Source: Mesorhizobium sp.
GTDB lineage: Bacteria; Pseudomonadota; Alphaproteobacteria; Rhizobiales; Rhizobiaceae
DNA: 39,389 bases
Direction: 5' to 3'
Assembly (NCBI RefSeq): GCF_004962925.1
Contig: NZ_SUEO01000002.1
Span: 1 to 39,389 of the forward strand
Of the stretch, positions 8,515-16,394 are shown piece after piece. Position 1 is the stretch's first letter. Each line of letters opens with the position of its first letter. Both the position numbers and the translations under genes were made by a program. Under the pieces are notes generated by a model. That model was not told the origin of the DNA. It saw nothing but the letters and a program-made list of their open reading frames with translations, and did not search any database.

Positions 8515-9522
8515 CTATATGCCGCTTGCCTGATTCAATCCGGCAACGACGTGATTGCCGCTGTTCAGCTCTTCGAGCCGGGCCTTTCGTTCCGCCAGGA
8601 GCCCAAGATAGTGCATGGCCACCGTCGACCCGGCAATTGCCGTTATATCGGCGTGATCATAGGCCGGCGCAACCTCCACGACATCGGCGCCGACAATATC
8701 GACCTGATTGATCTGGCGTAGCACCGAGAGGATCTTTGCCGAAGACGGCCCGCCGGCGACCGGCGTGCCGGTGCCGGGCGCGAAGGCTGGGTCCAGGCAA
8801 TCAATATCGAAGGTGACATAGGCCTTCTTGCCACCAGTGCGGTCGACGATGGCATAGGCGATATCGGATGCGCGCATTTCCTCGACTTCGTGACCATACA
8901 GGATCTTGATGCCGAAGGTATCAGGCGCATGGGTGCGGATGCCGATCTGGATCGAACGGTCGGGGTCGATGATACCCTCCTTGACCGCACGGCCGACGAA
9001 CGAGCCGTGATCGATGCGTTTGCCATCGTCCGGCCAGGTGTCCTGGTGGGCGTCGAACTGCACCAAGGCCAGCGGGCCGTGGATGGCGGCATGCGCCTTG
9101 AGTAGCGGCCAGGTGACGAAATGGTCGCCGCCGAGCGATAGCAGGAAGGCGCCGGATTTCAGGATCTTTGCCGCCTCGCGCTCGATCGTCCCTGGCGTCT
9201 TCTGGTGATTGCCGCTGTCGAGCAGGCAATCGCCATAATCGACCACGGCGAGATGTTCGAACAGATCGCGCGAAAACGGATATTGCGGATCGTTGTCGAG
9301 GATGGTCGCGGCGCGGCGAATCGCCTGCGGCCCGAAGCGCGCACCCGGCCGGTTGGTGACGGCGGCGTCGAAGGGAATGCCCCACACCACGGCGTCCGCG
9401 CCTTTCACGTCCTTCGTGTATTTGCGTCGCATGAACGACAGCGCGCCGGCATAGGTCGGCTCGAAGGACGCGCCCGTCTTGGCCCGGGCGGTGAAGGCGT
9501 GGTCGATGTTGCTGTTCGGCAT
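8515..9522 (-). CDS. speB: Agmatinase (ureohydrolase family)
   Basis: 335-residue cytoplasmic dimanganese ureohydrolase that converts agmatine to putrescine and urea. Metal-binding motifs are complete: SLGGDHFVTWP, VQFDAHQDTW (DAHxD) and TFDIDCLDPAFAPGTGTP (DxDxxDP). The start at 9522 is fixed by AGGAG eight bases upstream and by the protein beginning MPNSNIDHAF; longer in-frame starts have no such support. It is the first gene of the speB-argC-kinase set. Specificity for agmatine over guanidinobutyrate or proclavaminate-like substrates is inferred from overall similarity. Confidence 0.9.
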   Translation of the reverse strand: MPNSNIDHAFTARAKTGASFEPTYAGALSFMRRKYTKDVKGADAVVWGIPFDAAVTNRPGARFGPQAIRRAATILDNDPQYPFSRDLFEHLAVVDYGDCLLDSGNHQKTPGTIEREAAKILKSGAFLLSLGGDHFVTWPLLKAHAAIHGPLALVQFDAHQDTWPDDGKRIDHGSFVGRAVKEGIIDPDRSIQIGIRTHAPDTFGIKILYGHEVEEMRASDIAYAIVDRTGGKKAYVTFDIDCLDPAFAPGTGTPVAGGPSSAKILSVLRQINQVDIVGADVVEVAPAYDHADITAIAGSTVAMHYLGLLAERKARLEELNSGNHVVAGLNQASGI

Positions 9523-9923
9523 GAAGCGATCTCCTGTGCGTCGAGGCGCAACCTTATTGGATATAATTCTCAGAAATGCGACCCCTTCTGCGGACCATGG
9601 CCACTCGAGCCAGGTCACAAGTTCTTGCTTGCCGGGTGAACCCGCATGGCACGCCGGGAAATCGCCTCGCAAATATGACTGCAACCGAAAGTAGCCAGCA
9701 GTCCCATCATGGGGCGGTGTCGGCCGCACCGATCGCTACGGCGGCGGCATCGATCTCGGCAAGCTGATCGGCGGCGACCTGTTGATTGCGGTTATGATTC
9801 GAGGTCACAGAACGCTTCGACCGGCATTGACCTGACTTTCCGGCATTTGCGAAGCCGGCTTCGTTCACTGGGCTGTCACGTGCGTCGCTTAACCGGGTCT
9901 CCATCCGGTACGGAGCGATTCTC
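9523..9923. other. Intergenic region between speB and the glycerophosphodiesterase gene
   Basis: About 400 bases without a convincing gene. It must hold the speB promoter and that of the gene at 9924. A candidate PHO box lies at 9862-9879 and a weak CCGGC...GCCGG inverted repeat at 9841-9859. Around 9712-9830 one plus-strand frame reads WGGVGRTDRYGGGIDLGK without a start codon or Shine-Dalgarno, which might be a gene remnant. Confidence 0.4.
9862..9879 (+). promoter_or_regulatory. Candidate PHO box upstream of the glycerophosphodiesterase gene
   Basis: CGTTCAC, TGGG, CTGTCAC: two 7-mers separated by 4 bases, the layout of PhoB sites (CTGTCAT-N4-CTGTCAT). The second half matches well, the first at five of seven positions. 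It ends 44 bases before the ATG of a glycerophosphodiester phosphodiesterase, a typical Pho-regulon function, which gives context support. Confidence 0.4.
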
Positions 9924-10979
9924 ATGCGAACGACCTGGCTGAACCTTCTGCTTTCCGCCGCCTTGGCGCTCTTAACAGGCTCGGCATCGGCAGGCGAAAC
10001 ACGCGCCAGACAGATTCTCGACCGTTTCGAACACGCCAACCAGTGGCGCGACCATGTGATGGTGGCGGCACACCGCGCCGGCAGCATGCAGGCCCGCAAG
10101 ACGCTCTATGCGGAGAACTCGATCGCCGCCGTCGAGGCTTCGATCGCGCTTGGCGCCGAAATCGTCGAGGTCGACGTCAGGCGCTCGAAGGACGGCCAGT
10201 TCGTCGTCATGCATGACAGCTGGCTCGACCGCACGACGAATTGCAGGGGCGAGGTGGTCAAGCGCACGCTCACCGAGCTCAAAACCTGCAGACTGGTGAT
10301 CGAGGGCACCGGCGCCGTCACCGGAGAGCCGGTTTCGACGCTGCGCGAAATGCTGATGGCGACCAAGGACAGGATCCTCATCAACATCGACAACAAGCTC
10401 GATGTCGATAGTCTGGCCGGCATGATCGCGGTCGCGCGCGACCTGGGCATGGCCGAGCAGGTGATCGTCAAGGAGAACCTGTGGAACCCGGCCCGGATCA
10501 CCACTGTCAAGGCCGCCATGGGCGCGATCGGCAGTGGTTTCCAGTTCATGCCGATCATCGCCGACGACGCAGTACGCGACGCCGGCTTTGCCGAGAAAGT
10601 CAGTGGGGTCTTTTCGCCGCGCGCCGTCGAGATGATCAACTGGCGCGCGGGGTCGGAGACGCTGACCGAGACCGGCGGCCCGCTGTTCAGCCCCCGCATG
10701 CGCGCGGCGGCGATAAGGGGCGACTGGCACATCTGGGCCAACACCTACGCCATCGTCGACAAGCCGGGCGGCTTCCTTGCCGGCGGTCGCGGCGACGAGT
10801 TGGCAGTGCTCGCCAGCCTGCCACGCGAGACGTACGGCTTCTGGGCCGAGCGCGGTGCCACCATCATCCAGACGGACGAGCCGAAAGCGGCGATCGACTG
10901 GCTGGCGGCAAACGGCTACCGCGTGCCTTATCCCGAGGCGCGGCCGGCTGAGCCGGCGAATACCGCAAGCATCAACTAG
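9924..10979 (+). CDS. Secreted glycerophosphodiester phosphodiesterase family protein
   Basis: 351 residues. The first 23 form a Sec signal peptide (MRTTWLN, a Leu/Ala core, then SASA before GE), so the enzyme is probably periplasmic. The GDPD catalytic barrel begins at VAAHRAGSM, with AENSIAAVEASIALGAEIVEVDVRR, where Glu-Asn and Glu-x-Asp bind the metal, followed by SKDGQFVVMHDSWLDRTTN (general-acid His). Barrel strands continue through ILINIDNKLD and end with ATIIQTDEPKAAIDWL. It should hydrolyse glycerophosphodiesters to glycerol 3-phosphate and alcohol, salvaging phosphate from lipid head groups. It stands alone on the plus strand, convergent with the AKR gene, and has a candidate PHO box upstream. 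Confidence 0.87.
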   Translation: MRTTWLNLLLSAALALLTGSASAGETRARQILDRFEHANQWRDHVMVAAHRAGSMQARKTLYAENSIAAVEASIALGAEIVEVDVRRSKDGQFVVMHDSWLDRTTNCRGEVVKRTLTELKTCRLVIEGTGAVTGEPVSTLREMLMATKDRILINIDNKLDVDSLAGMIAVARDLGMAEQVIVKENLWNPARITTVKAAMGAIGSGFQFMPIIADDAVRDAGFAEKVSGVFSPRAVEMINWRAGSETLTETGGPLFSPRMRAAAIRGDWHIWANTYAIVDKPGGFLAGGRGDELAVLASLPRETYGFWAERGATIIQTDEPKAAIDWLAANGYRVPYPEARPAEPANTASIN

Positions 10980-11027
10980 ACTGGATCGAAGCGGGCAAGA
11001 GCTGCTTGGATGGTCGCCAGCCCGCCG

Positions 11028-11900
11028 TCAGGCAGCCATCGCCACGCCGTCCAGTTCTCTCACGGCCTCCTCGGACAGATCGAGTTCGGCGGCGGTGAGA
11101 TTCTCCCTGAGATGCTCGACCGACGAGGTGCCGGGGATCAGCAAGATATTGGGCGCGCGACGGAGCAGCCAGGCGAGCGCGACCTGCATCGATGTGGCGC
11201 CCAGGCGCTGAGCGACGCCGGATAGTGTAGACGACTGCAGCGGGTTGAAACCACCGAGCGGAAAGAACGGCACGTACGCGATGCCATCACGAGCAAGTTC
11301 ATCGATCAAGGCATCGTCGCCTCTGTGCGCCAGATTGTATTGGTTCTGCACGCAGACGATCCTGGCGATGCGTCGCGCCTCTTCGATCTGTGCAAACGTG
11401 ACATTGCTTAGCCCGATATGACGCACCAAGCCCTGTCGCTGAAGCTCGGCCAGCACAGTGAGCGGCACCTCGATCGACCCTTCGGCGGGGCCATGCGCGT
11501 CGAACATGATCCTGAGGTTGACCACGTCCAGAACGTCGAGCCCGAGATTGCGCAGATTGTCGTGCACCGCCTCCGTCAGCGCTTCGGGCGAGAAGGCCGG
11601 AAGCCACGAGCCATCCGCTCCGCGACGCGCACCGATCTTGGTGACGATCGTCAGATTGTCGGAATAGGGCGCGAGCGCCTCACGGATGAGTAGATTGGTG
11701 ACGTGCGGGCCGTAGAAATCGCTGGTGTCCATGTGATTGATGCCGCGCGCAACGGCTTCGCGCAGCACGGCCAACGCTGCGTCGTGATCCTTGGGCGGAC
11801 CGAATACGCCGGGTCCTGCGAGCTGCATGGCGCCGTAGCCGAGCCGCTTCACGGTGCGGTCGCCGAGAGTGAATGAGCCGGACTGGTCGATGCTGGACAT
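11028..11900 (-). CDS. Aldo/keto reductase family oxidoreductase
   Basis: 290-residue NADPH-dependent oxidoreductase with the AKR barrel. Recognisable parts are RLGYGAMQLAGPGVFG, NHMDTSDFYGP (D58, Y63), IVTKIGARR (K88), HIGLSNVT, VQNQYNLAHR and the C-terminal cofactor loop LLIPGTSSVEHLRENL. At the position of the tetrad histidine it reads DVVNLRIM (N128), a substitution I believe recurs in this subgroup and which should alter carbonyl activation. The substrate is unknown. It is divergent from the LysR gene at 11995, with an operator-like inverted repeat between them, so it is the probable LysR target. Confidence 0.87.
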   Translation of the reverse strand: MSSIDQSGSFTLGDRTVKRLGYGAMQLAGPGVFGPPKDHDAALAVLREAVARGINHMDTSDFYGPHVTNLLIREALAPYSDNLTIVTKIGARRGADGSWLPAFSPEALTEAVHDNLRNLGLDVLDVVNLRIMFDAHGPAEGSIEVPLTVLAELQRQGLVRHIGLSNVTFAQIEEARRIARIVCVQNQYNLAHRGDDALIDELARDGIAYVPFFPLGGFNPLQSSTLSGVAQRLGATSMQVALAWLLRRAPNILLIPGTSSVEHLRENLTAAELDLSEEAVRELDGVAMAA

Positions 11901-11963
11901 GGTCTATCTCCGTTCAAGATGACGCTGAGATAGGCGCTGTCCGATCTCACGATAATTGGCTAC

Positions 11964-11986
11964 ATTCCGCACGGGCTGTACGGAAT
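11964..11986. promoter_or_regulatory. LysR-type operator between AKR and LysR genes
   Basis: Perfect inverted repeat ATTCCG - 11 bases - CGGAAT in the 94-base gap between divergent AKR and LysR genes. The dyad form and spacing fit a LysR-type recognition site. It ends 8 bases before the LysR ATG, so binding there would also repress the regulator's own gene. Confidence 0.55.
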
Positions 11987-11994
11987 ATCGAACA

Positions 11995-12903
11995 ATGAAG
12001 ATCGATCTCGGAGATCTGAACGCCTTCGTGGCCGTGGCGCGGGCCAAGGGTTTTCGCGATGGCGCCCGTGCCAGCGGCGGCAGTGCATCGGGCTTGAGCG
12101 AGGCGGTGCGCCGCCTTGAGACGCAGCTCGGTGTCAGGCTGCTCAACAGGACGACCCGCAGCGTCGTCCTGACCGAAGCGGGTGCGAGCTTGCTGGCCCG
12201 GCTCGGCCCAGCCTTGACCGAGGTCGAGACAGCACTTGACGTGGTGAACGGCTTCCGCGACCGGCCGGCGGGTACATTGCGCCTCAACGTGCCGGTCAGC
12301 GCGGCGCGGCTGGTGCTGCCCAGCATCGTCCCTCGTTTCCTCGCCGCGTATCCCGGCATCCGGCTTGAGGTGATCGCCGAGGAGAGCTTTGTCGATGTGC
12401 TGGCGGCGGGGTGCGACGCCGGCATCCGTTACGACGAGCGGCTGGAACAGGACATGATCGCGGTGCCGATCGGACCGCGCGTGCAGCGCTTTGCCACCGC
12501 CGCCAGCCCTGCCTACCTAGATCGCCAAGGCCGGCCGGAACACCCGCGCGACCTGCTCGGTCACGCCTGCCTGCGCGGCCGCTTCGCCAGCGGTGCGATG
12601 CCGCCGTGGGAGTTCGAACGCGACGGCGAGGTGGTGCGGGTCGATCCGACGGGACCGCTTCTCGTCACCCTGGGCGGAGCGGCCGATCTCGCTGTCGATG
12701 CGACCATCGCCGGCACCGGCATTGTCAGCCTCTTCGAGGATTGGCTTCGCCCTTACTTCGAGAGCGGTGCGCTCGAACCCGTCCTCGAACCCTGGTGGCA
12801 GAGCTTCCCCGGGCCGTTCCTCTATTATCCCGGCCGGCGTCTCGTGCCGGCGCCGTTGCGCGCGTTTATCGACTTCATCAAAGTACCGGCCGATCGGCCT
12901 TGA
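11995..12903 (+). CDS. LysR family transcriptional regulator
   Basis: 302 residues. The N-terminal winged helix-turn-helix covers about residues 1-60: MKIDLGDLNAFVAVARAKGF, then GSASGLSEAVRRLETQLGVRLLNRTTRSVVLTEAG. The periplasmic-binding-like effector domain starts near GTLRLNVPVSAARLVLP and includes DAGIRYDERLEQDMIAVPIG. This is the common subgroup that controls a divergent oxidoreductase gene. I chose the ATG at 11995; an earlier in-frame ATG at 11956 would read through the operator and adds residues with no LysR similarity. It probably senses a carbonyl compound or a product of the AKR, which is inference. Confidence 0.9.
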   Translation: MKIDLGDLNAFVAVARAKGFRDGARASGGSASGLSEAVRRLETQLGVRLLNRTTRSVVLTEAGASLLARLGPALTEVETALDVVNGFRDRPAGTLRLNVPVSAARLVLPSIVPRFLAAYPGIRLEVIAEESFVDVLAAGCDAGIRYDERLEQDMIAVPIGPRVQRFATAASPAYLDRQGRPEHPRDLLGHACLRGRFASGAMPPWEFERDGEVVRVDPTGPLLVTLGGAADLAVDATIAGTGIVSLFEDWLRPYFESGALEPVLEPWWQSFPGPFLYYPGRRLVPAPLRAFIDFIKVPADRP

Positions 12904-12932
12904 ATTTGGGCCAGGTTAGTAATCACCAAAAG

Positions 12933-12958
12933 AAAAGGCCGCCCGGAGGCGGCCTTTT
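12933..12958. terminator. Bidirectional intrinsic terminator between LysR and rpsI
   Basis: AAAAGGCCGCC, CGGA loop, GGCGGCCTTTT: a perfect 11-bp stem with A-tract and T-tract on either side. It serves the plus-strand LysR gene and the minus-strand rplM-rpsI operon. Confidence 0.9.
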
Positions 12959-12982
12959 CGAATGTTTGAAGCTGCGCAGTGC

Positions 12983-13465
12983 TTAGCGCTTCGAGAACTG
13001 GAAGCTGCGGCGGGCCTTCGCCTTGCCGTACTTCTTGCGCTCGACGACGCGGCTGTCGCGGGTCAGGAAGCCGCCCTTCTTGAGCACGGCGCGCAGCGCC
13101 GGCTCGTAGTAGGTCAGCGCCTTCGAGATGCCGTGGCGCACGGCACCGGCCTGGCCGGAGAGACCGCCGCCGATGACGGTGGCAACGATGTCGTACTGGC
13201 CAGCGCGGTTGGCGGCGATGATCGGCTGGTTGAGGATCATCTGCAGGACCGGGCGCGCGAAATATTCGGCGAACACCTTGTCGTTGACGACGATCTTGCC
13301 GGAGCCGGGCTTCACCCAGACACGCGCGATGGCGTTCTTGCGCTTGCCGGTGGCATAGGCGCGGCCAGACTTGTCGAGCTTCTGGACATGGACGGGTGCA
13401 GCCGGCTGCGTGTTGGTGTTGCCGGTGGCAGTTCCGAGTTCTGCGAGCGAGGAAAGCTCAGCCAT
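12983..13465 (-). CDS. rpsI: 30S ribosomal protein S9
   Basis: 160 residues. The S9 core runs from [23 protein letters not shown] to the family C-terminus [24 protein letters not shown], whose basic tail reaches the ribosomal P site. The N-terminus carries the roughly 30-residue alphaproteobacterial extension, rich in Ala, Thr and Asn. The start is one base after the rplM stop codon, so the two are co-transcribed and probably translationally coupled. Confidence 0.98.
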   Translation of the reverse strand: MAELSSLAELGTATGNTNTQPAAPVHVQKLDKSGRAYATGKRKNAIARVWVKPGSGKIVVNDKVFAEYFARPVLQMILNQPIIAANRAGQYDIVATVIGGGLSGQAGAVRHGISKALTYYEPALRAVLKKGGFLTRDSRVVERKKYGKAKARRSFQFSKR

Positions 13466-13466
13466 T

Positions 13467-13931
13467 TTACGAAACCTTCTTGTTCTTGGCGTTCAGCTTG
13501 GCCACGTCGAGTGTGACGGGCTGCTGGGCGACATGCGGATGTTCCGTGCCTGCATAGACGCGGAGATTCTTCATCTGGCGACGGCCGAGCGGGCCACGCG
13601 GGATCATGCGTTCGACGGCCTTCTCGACGACACGCTCGGGGAAGCGGCCCTCGAGCAGCTGGCGCGCGGTGCGCTCCTTGATGCCGCCGGGGTGGCCGGT
13701 GTGCCAGTAATAGACCTTGTCGGTGAATTTCTTGCCGGTGAACACCACCTTGTCGGCATTGATGACGATGACGTTGTCGCCGTCGTCGACATGCGGGGTG
13801 AAGGTGGGCTTGTGCTTGCCGCGAAGATGATTGGCGATGACAGTGGCGAGGCGGCCGACGACGAGACCCTCGGCGTCGATCAGCACCCACTTCTTCACCA
13901 CATCCGCAGGCTTCTGCGAAAAGGTTGTCAT
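13467..13931 (-). CDS. rplM: 50S ribosomal protein L13
   Basis: 154 residues starting [22 protein letters not shown], the usual rhizobial start. L13 landmarks are [35 protein letters not shown] and [20 protein letters not shown]. The ATG at 13931 is preceded by only a weak Shine-Dalgarno (GAAAG). A stronger purine run, GGGGGAAGG, lies in a leader hairpin about 25 bases upstream, hinting at translational control. It is the first gene of the rplM-rpsI operon. Confidence 0.98.
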   Translation of the reverse strand: MTTFSQKPADVVKKWVLIDAEGLVVGRLATVIANHLRGKHKPTFTPHVDDGDNVIVINADKVVFTGKKFTDKVYYWHTGHPGGIKERTARQLLEGRFPERVVEKAVERMIPRGPLGRRQMKNLRVYAGTEHPHVAQQPVTLDVAKLNAKNKKVS

Positions 13932-13954
13932 GGATTTGTTGCTTTCGGTTCGGA

Positions 13955-14048
13955 CCTTCCCCCATTCACGAACGAAAAGGGAAGGCGTTTCTTGTTGCTT
14001 GGATTGACGCAGGGCGCTCGCCCGCCGCCAAACGGCGGCCTTTGGCGG
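13955..14048 (-). promoter_or_regulatory. Structured 5' leader of rplM-rpsI
   Basis: On the transcribed minus strand the leader can form CCGCCAAA / TTTGGCGG (14025-14032 with 14041-14048, 8 bp, 8-base loop). The alternative is GCCGCC / GGCGGC (14024-14029 with 14034-14039, AAAC loop), which uses the same bases, so the two exclude each other. A second hairpin CCTTCCC / GGGAAGG (13955-13961 with 13979-13985) lies near the ATG. The layout suits autogenous control by L13 or S9, but no known leader family was matched. Confidence 0.45.
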
Positions 14049-14066
14049 GCCGCTGTTCCGTGAGGG

Positions 14067-14095
14067 CTTATAGGCGAGGGGAATTAGCCAGTCAA
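14067..14095 (-). promoter_or_regulatory. Sigma-70-type promoter for rplM-rpsI
   Basis: Read on the minus strand: TTGACT (14095-14090), a 17-base spacer, then TATAAG (14072-14067). This is near-consensus with optimal spacing. Transcription would start near 14060, leaving a leader of about 130 bases before the rplM ATG. Confidence 0.7.
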
Positions 14096-14189
14096 GCTGC
14101 ATTTCTGGCCACTTCATAAGGATTATATTGCTAAATCAAAAGGTTAGATGTGAGGTATTATTATACCGCATTTGAATCCGACAATTTGA

Positions 14190-14840
14190 CTAGCGCCGTC
14201 CCGGAATAATCGCAGCCAGCAGCAGTTTGATCCCGACAGCGATCATGATCGCACCAGCCAGGCGTTCTTGCCAGACAAGAAAACCGGCGTTGCGTGCCAG
14301 CCAGCGGCCGACCGCGCCTGAGGCCAGGGCTACAGCTCCCAGGATCACAAGGCCCGTAGCCTTCATGGTGGCCCCGAGCACGATAAATTGCATCGCCGGC
14401 GATCCTGTGGAGGAATGAACGAACTGCGGCAGTACTGCGAGCATGAAGACCAGTGCGGTAGGGTTGGTCAGGTTGCAGATCATGCCTTGCCGAAAGGCAC
14501 CTGCCAAACCTCCCTTCTTGGCTGTGACGGTGTGGGTTGTTTCCGCTCCCTTGCGCATAAGCAAGAACTGCGTCCCGATTGCGATTAAGTACGCCGCTCC
14601 GAGCAGTTGCAGCAGGCCATACGCGACAGGCGAGGACGTGACCAGCGATGCAAGTCCCATCGCCAGCAGTGGAATCTGGATCACGCCTGCGAAAACGCAC
14701 CCGGTCGCGGTTGCCAGTGCTGCCCGCCAACCCTGTCCGATACCGCGGCTGATCACCAGAAGCATGTCCGGCCCCGGACCGGACAGTTGGTAGCCGAGCA
14801 CAGCGACCAAGAATGCCAGATAGGTGGGAAGTTCGGGCAT
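14190..14840 (-). CDS. LysE/RhtB family amino-acid exporter
   Basis: 216-residue membrane protein with about six hydrophobic segments. The family signature near the N-terminus is LSGPGPDMLLVISRGIGQGWRAALATATG, and the mid-protein motif is FRQGMICNLTNPTALVFMLAVLPQFV. These proteins export amino acids or derivatives (Lys, homoserine, threonine) by proton exchange; the substrate cannot be told. The start at 14840 (MPELPTYLAFLVAVLGYQLSG) matches the family; an ATG further upstream lies in another frame. It is transcribed in the same direction as the thioesterase gene upstream, about 100 bases away. An AT-rich stretch with GGTAT-TATT-ATACC (14154-14167) follows its end. Confidence 0.88.
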   Translation of the reverse strand: MPELPTYLAFLVAVLGYQLSGPGPDMLLVISRGIGQGWRAALATATGCVFAGVIQIPLLAMGLASLVTSSPVAYGLLQLLGAAYLIAIGTQFLLMRKGAETTHTVTAKKGGLAGAFRQGMICNLTNPTALVFMLAVLPQFVHSSTGSPAMQFIVLGATMKATGLVILGAVALASGAVGRWLARNAGFLVWQERLAGAIMIAVGIKLLLAAIIPGRR

Positions 14841-14938
14841 GTTCTTGCGGACCTGATTGGATCTGCGAACGTGTTGTCGGACATTTCGTTCCGTTGGGGT
14901 CGTTTGGAACGAGCGGAAACACGTATCCGTCCTGCAAA

Positions 14939-15403
14939 TCAGGCCTGCGATTGAAAGCTCTTCTTCGGCGGGATCGAATAGGTTCCCGTCGCGTGCGCTA
15001 CCGTGTGTCCTTCCGGTCCAGCGATGATGTCGATATCGAACATCATCAGGCTCTTACCCAGCTTCAGGATGCGGCAATGGCCGTCGATCGGGCCGGCCTC
15101 GGCTTTGCGGACAAAATTGATGTTGAGATTGGTGGTGACCGAAAGCGCATCCGGCCCGGCATGGGAGAGCACGCAGACATAGCCGCCGATGTCGGCCAGT
15201 GTGAACAGCGACGGGCCTGACACGGTTCCGCCGGGGCGCAAATGCCGCTCGTCGGCATTCAGGCGCACCGTGCAGCCGCCGGGGAATACGTCGAGCGCCT
15301 CATAGAAGGTGAACTGGTCGTTGAGCTGCGGGTAGACAGTTGCCATCAGCGCGTTGATTTCAGCCGCCGTCAGCACCGGTTTGAGATTGTCTTGGGCGGG
15401 CAT
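14939..15403 (-). CDS. PaaI-family hotdog thioesterase
   Basis: 154 residues with the hotdog fold. LRPGGTVSGPSLFTLADIGGYVCVLS corresponds to the central helix (usual HGG...LaD pattern, here RPGGTVSGP...AD), followed by VTTNLNINFVRKA and AHATGTYSIP. It probably hydrolyses an acyl-CoA thioester in the cytoplasm. It is divergent from the enoyl-CoA hydratase gene at 15571, with two perfect inverted repeats just upstream of its start, suggesting common acyl-CoA-related regulation. The substrate is unknown. Confidence 0.85.
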   Translation of the reverse strand: MPAQDNLKPVLTAAEINALMATVYPQLNDQFTFYEALDVFPGGCTVRLNADERHLRPGGTVSGPSLFTLADIGGYVCVLSHAGPDALSVTTNLNINFVRKAEAGPIDGHCRILKLGKSLMMFDIDIIAGPEGHTVAHATGTYSIPPKKSFQSQA

Positions 15404-15420
15404 AAGCGGTTTCCTATATG

Positions 15421-15449
15421 GAGCCGGTACGGCTCAGGTGGAACACCTG
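15421..15449. promoter_or_regulatory. Twin inverted repeats upstream of thioesterase and enoyl-CoA hydratase genes
   Basis: GAGCCG-GTA-CGGCTC (15421-15435) and CAGGTG-GAA-CACCTG (15435-15449), two perfect 6-bp dyads with 3-base centres that share one base. They start 17 bases upstream of the thioesterase ATG in a divergent promoter region, so they may be operator sites. An RNA hairpin role is possible too. Confidence 0.4.
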
Positions 15450-15570
15450 GGCCAATTGTCGGGTTTGAGAAAACACGTCGCAAGGCTGTTCTTCAATCGG
15501 CAGCGTGCTAGTTCTTTTGTTCCATGCCCCACGAATCCGATGCCGCTGGCCAATGAAGAGGTTGGAGAAC

Positions 15571-16392
15571 ATGGCCGAAATCGTCGCCATCAAGCCGGCT
15601 GTTGCCGAAGGTCCTGTTATCGCGAGACTGGACGAGGGCATCCTACGCCTGACGCTCGCTAATCCGCCGGCCAATGCGCTGTCGCTGGCGGTCATGGCGG
15701 CGCTGATGGCGGAACTAGACCGCGCGAAATCAGACAAATCCGTCCGCGTCATCATTCTGGCTGCGGCCGGAAAGGTGTTCTGCGCCGGACACGACCTCAA
15801 GGAAATGACCGCGCGCCGCACTGATGCCGATCGCGGCAAGGCATTCTTCGAGGAGACGTTCTCCGCTTGCGCGGCACTGATGCAGGCGATCGTGCGCCAT
15901 CCCAGGCCGGTGATCGCCGAGTTCGATGGTCTGGCGACGGCGGCAGGGGCGCAATTGGTCGCGAGTTGCGATCTCGCCATCGCCTCGCATGAGGCGACCT
16001 TCTGCACGCCCGGCGTCAATATCGGCCTGTTCTGCTCGACGCCGATGGTGGCGCTGTCGCGCAACGTCTCGCGCAAGCACGCGATGGAGATGCTTTTGAC
16101 CGGCGAGACCATCGATGCGGCGACGGCCAAGGAATTCGGCCTGGTTAATCGCGTGGTGCCGCGCGAATATCTGAATCAGATTGTCACCAAATACGCGCAA
16201 ACCATTGCTGCCAAATCGTCTTTGGTCGTGAAGACCGGCAAGGAAGCCTTTTACGCGCAGGCCGAGATGGGGCTGGCCGAGGCCTATGCCTACACCGGCC
16301 GCGTCATGGTCGACAACATGCTGGCGCGCGACGCGGAAGAGGGGATCGGCGCCTTCATCGGTAAGCGCAAACCGGAATGGACGGACGATTAG
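15571..16392 (+). CDS. Enoyl-CoA hydratase/isomerase family protein
   Basis: 273-residue crotonase-fold enzyme. The CoA and oxyanion-hole segments are AAGKVFCAGHDLKEM and EFDGLATAAGAQLVASCDLAIAS, and the C-terminal helices include LARDAEEGIGAFIGKRKPEW. The start at 15571 has GGAG four bases upstream (a little close); an earlier in-frame ATG at 15505 lies in the divergent promoter region. It is the first gene of a compact five-gene operon running to 18894, followed two bases later by the VOC gene. Its substrate is not predictable; the divergent thioesterase suggests acyl-CoA turnover. Confidence 0.9.
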   Translation: MAEIVAIKPAVAEGPVIARLDEGILRLTLANPPANALSLAVMAALMAELDRAKSDKSVRVIILAAAGKVFCAGHDLKEMTARRTDADRGKAFFEETFSACAALMQAIVRHPRPVIAEFDGLATAAGAQLVASCDLAIASHEATFCTPGVNIGLFCSTPMVALSRNVSRKHAMEMLLTGETIDAATAKEFGLVNRVVPREYLNQIVTKYAQTIAAKSSLVVKTGKEAFYAQAEMGLAEAYAYTGRVMVDNMLARDAEEGIGAFIGKRKPEWTDD

Positions 16393-16394
16393 AT

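Noticed and set aside
9712-9830. Coding-like stretch (GGGIDLGKLIGG...) between speB and the phosphodiesterase gene
   Set aside because: It has no start, no Shine-Dalgarno and no family I recognise; it could be a remnant but the evidence is too thin to call a pseudogene.
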